Positions 6,099 to 10,138 of a DNA stretch of 10,138 bases are shown piece by piece. The translations under genes were made by a program, and so were the position numbers. Every line of letters starts with the position of its first letter. Position 1 is the first letter of the stretch. The DNA comes from an uncultured Alphaproteobacteria bacterium (GTDB lineage: Bacteria; Pseudomonadota; Alphaproteobacteria; Rickettsiales; UBA1997), in the NCBI GenBank assembly GCA_903849835.1, contig CAINKA010000098.1:1-10138 (forward strand), in the 5' to 3' direction. The notes under the pieces are model-generated. The model made no database searches. It saw only the letters and a program-made list of their open reading frames with translations, and was not told the DNA's origin.

Positions 6099-6794
6099 TT
6101 GCTAAAAAAAATTCTGTGCATTTCAGGTTGGGGTCAAAAATTCGATTCACTCGAATCAATTTTTGATCCCAATTTTTTTGTCTCTTCGCTCGATTATTCA
6201 GCTTTTGACGATGTTAAAGAATTTTTTTCATCTGTTGATTGCGATTCGGAAATTGTAATGGGCTGGAGCCTTGGAGGCCAGCTCGCCATCCGCCTCATCG
6301 AGAGAAAAATTTTAGCTCCGAAACTTTTAATTTTGATCGCGCCACCTTTCCAACTGGTTAAAGATTTTCGGATTCAAGCCGGCATGGCAAAATCAACTTT
6401 CGACGAATTTTATAAAAATTTTACCACCGCACCAAGTCAAACTCTGAAACAATTTGCGATCCTCACCGCGATGAATGATCGCAACGCGAAAGAAATTGCC
6501 AGAACCCTCGATATTAACGAAAAAAATTTTGCGAATTTAGCTTTTTGGTTGAGGGAGTTAGAAAAATTTTCCTGCTTCGACATAAATTTTTCTAACATGC
6601 CACGCACCCTTTATTTTCACGGTGCGGGCGATATGATTACCCACAATTCGCAAGCAGAATATTTTCAACAAAGAATAAAAAATTTCCGCTTAGAAATTTT
6701 TAAAAATTGCGGCCACGCCCCGCATTTGAGTGATCTTGAGAGGATGAAAAAGATTATTTTTGAAGAAATTAATCTCCAAAATTTAACAAACTAA
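6099..6794 (+). CDS. Alpha/beta hydrolase, BioH-like esterase
   Basis: A 231-residue alpha/beta hydrolase. SGWGQKFDSL (9-18) near the N-terminus and GWSLGG (55-60, nucleophile S57) are the combination seen in pimeloyl-ACP methyl ester esterase BioH. D178 (FHGAGD) and H206 (NCGHAPH) complete the likely triad. The region between about 90 and 160 would form the lid. BioH removes the methyl ester that protects pimeloyl-ACP in biotin synthesis, but no other biotin gene lies nearby, so the exact substrate is inferred only from these motifs. The start is TTG: the frame has a stop at 6063-6065 and no ATG or GTG before the conserved SGWG, leaving TTG at 6099 as the only sensible choice. It sits 2 bases after rpmE. 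Confidence 0.8.
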   Translation: MLKKILCISGWGQKFDSLESIFDPNFFVSSLDYSAFDDVKEFFSSVDCDSEIVMGWSLGGQLAIRLIERKILAPKLLILIAPPFQLVKDFRIQAGMAKSTFDEFYKNFTTAPSQTLKQFAILTAMNDRNAKEIARTLDINEKNFANLAFWLRELEKFSCFDINFSNMPRTLYFHGAGDMITHNSQAEYFQQRIKNFRLEIFKNCGHAPHLSDLERMKKIIFEEINLQNLTN

Positions 6795-6797
6795 AAC

Positions 6798-8288
6798 GTG
6801 ATCAGAGCAAAGGATTTATCAATTTCATTTAGTGGGCATGAGATTTTTTCCGAGGGAAATTTCATCATTAACACGCGCGAAAAAGTTGGGCTGATTGGGC
6901 GCAATGGCAGCGGCAAATCGACATTTTTAAAATTAATTTTAAAAAAATTGGAGCCGGATTCTGGTTTGGTTGAAATCCCGCGCGGCTACAAAATCGGGCA
7001 TTTGGAGCAGCACATTCATTTCACTCACGACACTGTTCTCGAAGAAATTTGTTCTGTCCTTCCTGAAGATCGCGAGCATGAAGGCTGGAAAGGTGAAAAT
7101 ATTTTATACGGGCTCGGCTTTACTTACGACGATCTCTACAAAGATCCGAAAAATTTTTCCGGCGGATTTCAGGTTAAATTAAATTTGGCGAAATTGTTGC
7201 TGGTTGAACCAAACATGCTGCTTCTGGATGAGCCGACAAACTATCTCGACATCCATTCCATTCGCTGGCTCAAAGAATTTTTACAAGATTGGCAGGGAGA
7301 ATTAATTTTAGTCACGCACGACCGCGGCTTCATGGATGACGTGATCTCGCACACTTTACTGATTCACCGCAACGCTTTCAAAAAAGTTCCTGGAAACACC
7401 AAAGGCGTGCGCGAAAAAATCGCGATCGAAGAAGAAATTTACGAAAAAACTCGCGTCAATGAAGACAAGCAAAGACAAGAAACTCAAAAATGGATTGACC
7501 GTTTCGGATCGAAAGCAAGTCAAGCAAGCCGCGTGCAATCGCGCGTCAAGATGCTCGAGAAGCAAGATGTAAAAGAAAAACTTTCTCACGTCGCGACGCT
7601 GGAATTTTCTTTCAACCACTCCGCTTACGGCAGCAAAGAAAATATGATCGAGGCGGAAGGCTTGGCTTTTGGCTACAGCGAGACTCATCCGCTGATTCAG
7701 AATCTTTCTTTCAACATTGCTAACGGCGAAAAAATTTGCGTCATTGGGAAAAATGGAAAAGGGAAATCGACTTTGCTGCGCCTACTCACGGGCGATCTCA
7801 AGCCAAATAAGGGCAGCGTAAAAATTAACAGCAAAACTGAAATCGGCTATTTCGGCCAGATGAATATTGATCGCCTCGATCCAAGTCGTTCAGTTTACGA
7901 AGAGCTCCAAAAAGTTGACGAACGCCTGCCCGTCAGCCGTGTGCGCCAAGTTTGCAGCAACATGATGTTCTCTCACGATCTCGCCAATAAAAAAATTTCG
8001 GTGCTGTCGGGAGGAGAAAGATCGCGCGTAACTTTGGGAAAAATTTTGCTCAAAGGCGTGAATTTACTTTTGCTCGACGAGCCAACAAATCACTTGGACA
8101 TGGAGTCTTGCGACTCACTGATGGAAGCCATCCGCAACTTCGAAGGCGCGGTGATCATGGTCACGCATGACGAATATTTCCTCCGCGAAATCGCCAATAA
8201 ATTGGTGGTTTTCGACGACAATAAAACTTTCACTTTCGAAGATTCTTACGAATTTTTCTTGAAACGGATTGGGTGGAAGGATCATTAG
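6798..8288 (+). CDS. ABC-F family ATP-binding protein
   Basis: A 496-residue protein with two ABC ATPase domains and no membrane segment, the layout of ABC-F translation factors that act at the ribosomal E site. Domain 1 has Walker A GRNGSGKS (34-41), an atypical signature FSGGF (120-124), Walker B LLLDEP with catalytic E145, and H174. The linker (about 200-260) is charged and helical, with RFGSKASQASRVQSRVKML, the usual P-site-tRNA-interaction motif region. Domain 2 has GKNGKGKS (317-324), the canonical signature LSGGE (403-407), E428 and H457. There is no Uup-type C-terminal coiled coil. The specific subfamily (EttA, YbiT, YheS, Uup) is not clear. The start is GTG, 3 bases after the esterase stop. 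Its operon with L31 is consistent with a ribosome-related role. Confidence 0.93.
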   Translation: MIRAKDLSISFSGHEIFSEGNFIINTREKVGLIGRNGSGKSTFLKLILKKLEPDSGLVEIPRGYKIGHLEQHIHFTHDTVLEEICSVLPEDREHEGWKGENILYGLGFTYDDLYKDPKNFSGGFQVKLNLAKLLLVEPNMLLLDEPTNYLDIHSIRWLKEFLQDWQGELILVTHDRGFMDDVISHTLLIHRNAFKKVPGNTKGVREKIAIEEEIYEKTRVNEDKQRQETQKWIDRFGSKASQASRVQSRVKMLEKQDVKEKLSHVATLEFSFNHSAYGSKENMIEAEGLAFGYSETHPLIQNLSFNIANGEKICVIGKNGKGKSTLLRLLTGDLKPNKGSVKINSKTEIGYFGQMNIDRLDPSRSVYEELQKVDERLPVSRVRQVCSNMMFSHDLANKKISVLSGGERSRVTLGKILLKGVNLLLLDEPTNHLDMESCDSLMEAIRNFEGAVIMVTHDEYFLREIANKLVVFDDNKTFTFEDSYEFFLKRIGWKDH

Positions 8289-8316
8289 AATCAGCCTCGC
8301 CATCTACTCTACACCT

Positions 8317-8410
8317 TCGTCATCCTTGGCCTGCAAGGCCGAGAATCTCAGGCGTTGGGACTCGAAGCCAAACTCCTAAGATCCTCGGCGCTGCGCACCA
8401 AGGATGACGA
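8317..8410. repeat. Nested palindromic element after the ABC-F gene
   Basis: Perfect 13-bp outer arms, TCGTCATCCTTGG (8317-8329) and CCAAGGATGACGA (8398-8410), enclose a second pair, 8337-8352 against 8376-8391, complementary at 13 of 16 positions. There is also a small GGCC-N5-GGCC hairpin at the left. Outer fragments CTACACCTTCG (8309-8319) and CGAAGGT (8423-8429) suggest a larger original element. The unit looks like the CGTCATCCTTGG...CCAAGGATGACG dispersed palindromes seen in many bacterial genomes. Intergenic 8289-8469 holds nothing else I can support. It may also end transcription of the rpmE operon. Confidence 0.8.
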
Positions 8411-8469
8411 GGAAAGAGGTAGCGAAGGTAAGATTGTAGAATTCGGTAAATAAAAATTTTCCAAAACAA

Positions 8470-8952
8470 ATGAACATCCGCCCCGCCGCCGCAAAAGATT
8501 TCCCCGCAATCTGGAAAATTTTTCAGTCCGTAATCGCGGGCGGCGACACTTACGTTAACCGCGCCGAAACCACGGAAGACGAGGCTCGCGCCAAATGGTT
8601 TGCTGCAAATGCAAAAACTTTTGTCGCTGAGATTGATGGCAGAATTATTGGATCTTATTTGCTACGCCCAAATCACATCGACCGCGGATCGCACGTCGCC
8701 AATGCCAGTTACATCGTTGACGCAAACACTCGCGGCGCTGGTGTTGGCAAAGCTCTAGCACTCCACTCAATTGCGACTGCAAAAGAACTTGGCTACCTCG
8801 CAATGCAATTTAATTTCGTAGTTTCAACAAATGTCGCGGCAGTAAATTTGTGGAAGTCGGTCGGATTTGAAATTATCGGCACCATTCCCAAAGGCTTTAA
8901 CCATGCGGCTTTGGGATATGTTGATGCACATGTGATGTTTCGGACTCTTTAG
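8470..8952 (+). CDS. GNAT family N-acetyltransferase
   Basis: A 160-residue single-domain GNAT enzyme, expected to move an acetyl group from acetyl-CoA to a small-molecule or protein amine. The acetyl-CoA loop is R-G-A-G-V-G-K (88-94) inside DANTRGAGVGKALALHS. The central beta strands are visible as TFVAEIDGRIIGSYLL (50-65), and the C-terminal part has AVNLWKSVGFEIIGTIPKGF (124-143) and VDAHVMFRTL at the end. The substrate cannot be read from the sequence. It stands alone: the nested palindrome lies before it and the convergent rhodanese gene after it, with 44 bases between stops. Confidence 0.92.
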   Translation: MNIRPAAAKDFPAIWKIFQSVIAGGDTYVNRAETTEDEARAKWFAANAKTFVAEIDGRIIGSYLLRPNHIDRGSHVANASYIVDANTRGAGVGKALALHSIATAKELGYLAMQFNFVVSTNVAAVNLWKSVGFEIIGTIPKGFNHAALGYVDAHVMFRTL

Positions 8953-8996
8953 GTTGCCAGCGCTTGTCATTGTGCCGCCACCCACCCCACATCAAT

Positions 8997-9557
8997 TTAA
9001 AATTTATCGGTTATTGAGCAGGAGCTGATTTTTTGACATCCCTTATTCCAAGGCATTTTAGCCATCAAAATCGCAAGGCCACAATAGCCGCTAAGTCCGG
9101 CAAAAATGAGTCCTGCGCCAAAAAATCCGGAGAAGAGAAAAAAAATAGGACTGATTAAATATCCGAGAGCGCTTCCGATTAAAACCCCTGAGCCAATGGT
9201 TAATTGCACTTGGCGGTCAAGTGACAGAAAAAATTTTCCCAAAGTTTTTGTTTCGCAACCTTCGGCACTCCAAGCTGAAATTCCCCCTTCGAGATTGTAA
9301 ATTTCTAAATTTGGGTCTTCGCCAATTAATTTTTGACAAGCGCTCGAGCTTCTTTTTCCGGAGCGACAATGCAAAACCAGCTTTTTATTTTCACAACTAG
9401 GCAACGCACTTTTGCACACACTTGCCAGCGGTAATAGATTTGATCCAAAATTTTTTTCTGCCTCATGCTCAGCCGGCTCTCTAACGTCAACCACAATGGC
9501 TTCGTTATTTTCTAGCCATTTTTTTAGTGTTTTGGAATTGATATTTTTAACTGACAT
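8997..9557 (-). CDS. Rhodanese-DUF2892 membrane sulfurtransferase, YgaP-like
   Basis: A 186-residue protein with an N-terminal rhodanese domain (about 1-105) and a C-terminal DUF2892-type membrane part (about 112-172). The active-site loop is CRSGKR (64-69), with C64 the expected persulfide-carrying cysteine; VVDVREPAEHEA (22-33) and NLEGGISAW (88-96) are standard rhodanese motifs. SLDRQVQLTIGSGVLIG (112-128) is the typical DUF2892 opening, followed by two hydrophobic helices (about 120-138 and 142-167). E. coli YgaP has the same order and similar length. Here the gene follows an ArsR repressor of the YgaV type, as in the E. coli ygaVP pair. A role in handling persulfide or sulfide at the inner membrane is inferred. 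An operator-like palindrome lies 22 bases before the ATG. Confidence 0.92.
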   Translation of the reverse strand: MSVKNINSKTLKKWLENNEAIVVDVREPAEHEAEKNFGSNLLPLASVCKSALPSCENKKLVLHCRSGKRSSSACQKLIGEDPNLEIYNLEGGISAWSAEGCETKTLGKFFLSLDRQVQLTIGSGVLIGSALGYLISPIFFLFSGFFGAGLIFAGLSGYCGLAILMAKMPWNKGCQKISSCSITDKF

Positions 9558-9578
9558 TAGTTTTGTAATTAAGGTTAC

Positions 9579-9600
9579 TATCTTAGCTTTTGCTAAGATA
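9579..9600. promoter_or_regulatory. Second operator-like palindrome, between repressor and rhodanese genes
   Basis: TATCTTAG-N6-CTAAGATA forms a perfect 8-bp palindrome, extended to 9 bp by C/G inside the spacer. It shares TATNTTAG-N6-CTAANATA exactly with the site at 9928-9949. On the - strand the first half-site contains TATCTT, 4 of 6 to a -10 box, with only a weak TTGCAG -35 before it at 16 bases. It could therefore cover a secondary promoter for the rhodanese gene. No T-run follows it in the - direction, which argues against a terminator. Confidence 0.65.
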
Positions 9601-9612
9601 AGAAGAGATTAC

Positions 9613-9897
9613 CTATCTGCAATAAATTAAGTAAAGTGTCGATAAGATTGCCCTCACCTCATGGCTTTTGATGGAATAAAAAACTTCCTTACCCTCTTTG
9701 CTATCTTCAACCAAATCTAGATTTTTTATTTTGGATAAATGCTGAGATAATGCTGAATGAGATAGCTTAACCAGCTTCGTCAACTCACCAGCTGATTTTC
9801 TGCTATCAGTTAAATGGCACAGGATCATCAATCTTTTTTGATTGGCTAAAATCTTAAGTAGCGCTTCTGCTTTTTTAGCATTTTTTTTCATATTCAT
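9613..9897 (-). CDS. ArsR-family sulfur-responsive repressor, BigR/SqrR/YgaV type
   Basis: A 94-residue winged-helix repressor. The helix-turn-helix is clear: SAGELTKLVKLSHSALSQHLSKIKNLDLV (35-63), followed by a wing EDSKEGKEVFYSI (64-76). It has two cysteines, C27 in RLMILCHL and C93 at the end in LIYCR, 66 residues apart. BigR and SqrR use a cysteine pair with the same spacing and sequence setting to form a disulfide or polysulfide bridge on exposure to reactive sulfur, which releases DNA. No metal-binding CxC motif of classical ArsR is present. The frame is open back to an ATG at 9960, but a promoter -10 box lies at 9944-9949, downstream of that ATG, so the start is placed at 9897; an ATG at 9891 is also possible. 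The rhodanese gene follows 55 bases after its stop. Confidence 0.9.
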   Translation of the reverse strand: MNMKKNAKKAEALLKILANQKRLMILCHLTDSRKSAGELTKLVKLSHSALSQHLSKIKNLDLVEDSKEGKEVFYSIKSHEVRAILSTLYLIYCR

Positions 9898-9927
9898 GCG
9901 ATGAAATATTTTTTTTTGATTGAAACA

Positions 9928-9949
9928 TATATTAGTATCCGCTAATATA
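9928..9949. promoter_or_regulatory. Operator-like palindrome overlapping the repressor promoter
   Basis: TATATTAG-N6-CTAATATA is a perfect palindrome, 9 bp per arm if the flanking A/T pair is counted. It lies just before the repressor gene and covers the -10 box and likely transcription start, the classical position for autorepression. The same pattern recurs at 9579-9600. Confidence 0.75.
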
Positions 9950-9973
9950 TCGCTCAACAATTTCTTTAGTCAA
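9944..9973 (-). promoter_or_regulatory. Promoter of the ArsR-rhodanese pair
   Basis: On the - strand, -35 TTGACT (9973-9968, 5 of 6), an 18-base spacer, and -10 TATATT (9949-9944, 5 of 6). Transcription would start near 9937, leaving an untranslated leader of about 40 bases before the ATG at 9897. The -10 box is the first six bases of the operator half-site. Confidence 0.65.
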
Positions 9974-10015
9974 AAAATTGTTATTCAACCCAGATCCGTC
10001 ATTAGAAATCTAGGA

Positions 10016-10138
10016 TAGCTTGACTAAAGCTTGAAAATGAAGGGCGGAACAATGTTTTTAAACCGTAAGCTTACTCAGCGTAAGTGCGGATTTAAAAACA
10101 TTGTTCCAACCGCGCAGTTTCAAGATTTAGGCGAACTA
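10016..10138. repeat. Large imperfect palindrome running into the right edge
   Basis: A perfect 17-bp core, GGAACAATGTTTTTAAA (10046-10062) and its reverse complement (10091-10107), encloses 28 bases that contain a further CTTAC-N5-GTAAG hairpin. Outside the core the two arms remain complementary with scattered mismatches: TAAAGCTTGAAA (10025-10036) against TTTCAAGATTTA (10118-10129) fits at 11 of 12. The pairing continues out to TAG (10016-10018) against CTA at the last bases of the window. The element therefore spans at least 123 bp and probably extends further. A frame from an ATG at 10037 is open for 34 codons to the edge, through the palindrome; I do not recognise the product. Confidence 0.7.

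Noticed and set aside
6140..6165. Small inverted repeat around TTCGA-N5-TCGAA in the esterase gene
   Set aside because: It is short, lies in conserved-frame coding sequence, and is expected by chance in A/T-rich DNA.
7356..7688. 110-codon open frame on the - strand inside the ABC-F gene
   Set aside because: It lies opposite the linker and start of domain 2 of a confident gene and shows no domain pattern.
9579..9600. Stem-loop as a rho-independent terminator between the repressor and rhodanese genes
   Set aside because: No T-run follows it in the direction of transcription, and its sequence matches the promoter operator at 9928-9949, so an operator is the better reading.
522..10138. tRNA, rRNA, CRISPR array or transposase in the intergenic regions
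   Set aside because: I looked through 522-692, 5627-5820, 8289-8469 and 9961-10138 and saw no tRNA-like cloverleaf, regularly spaced direct repeats or transposase motifs; only the palindromes already listed.

Overview
The window is an ordinary bacterial chromosome segment, A/T-rich with long homopolymeric A and T tracts. It most resembles an alphaproteobacterium, perhaps a deep-branching or Rickettsiales-like one. The support is protein style: the ribosomal protein L31 variant, a short glutamyl-tRNA synthetase with a typical alphaproteobacterial C-terminal block, an M23 peptidase paired with bactofilin, and a YgaV/YgaP-like pair. No 16S rRNA or tRNA gene is present, so placement is inference. 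Start codons are preceded by A-rich leaders rather than recognisable Shine-Dalgarno sequences throughout.

Layout from left to right. (1) A leftward gene cut by the window edge (1-521) encodes a DUF1016/YhcG-N-type protein. (2) A rightward operon holds nadE (glutamine-dependent NAD+ synthetase), a small CxxC/CxxC hydrophobic protein, and gltX. (3) A leftward operon, convergent with gltX, holds an M23 murein endopeptidase followed by a bactofilin; this is a cell-envelope shape module. (4) A rightward operon, divergent from the peptidase, holds rpmE (L31), a BioH-like esterase starting with TTG, and an ABC-F ATPase starting with GTG, separated by only 2-3 bases. (5) A GNAT acetyltransferase follows. 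(6) A leftward pair holds a BigR/SqrR/YgaV-type ArsR repressor and a YgaP-like rhodanese with membrane segments, probably a reactive-sulfur response unit.

Two things stand out beyond the genes. First, small palindromic repeats are frequent. One family occurs as a 60-bp cruciform-like element between gltX and the bactofilin gene, where it supplies the stop codons of both, and as a half copy inserted in frame into nadE. A second short palindromic repeat also lies in frame in nadE. A third, about 94 bp, follows the ABC-F gene, and a fourth large imperfect palindrome runs into the right edge. Second, the sulfur-response pair carries two copies of the same 22-bp operator-like palindrome, TATNTTAG-N6-CTAANATA. 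One overlaps the -10 box of a near-consensus promoter before the repressor; the other lies between repressor and rhodanese. No CRISPR array, complete insertion sequence or RNA gene was found.
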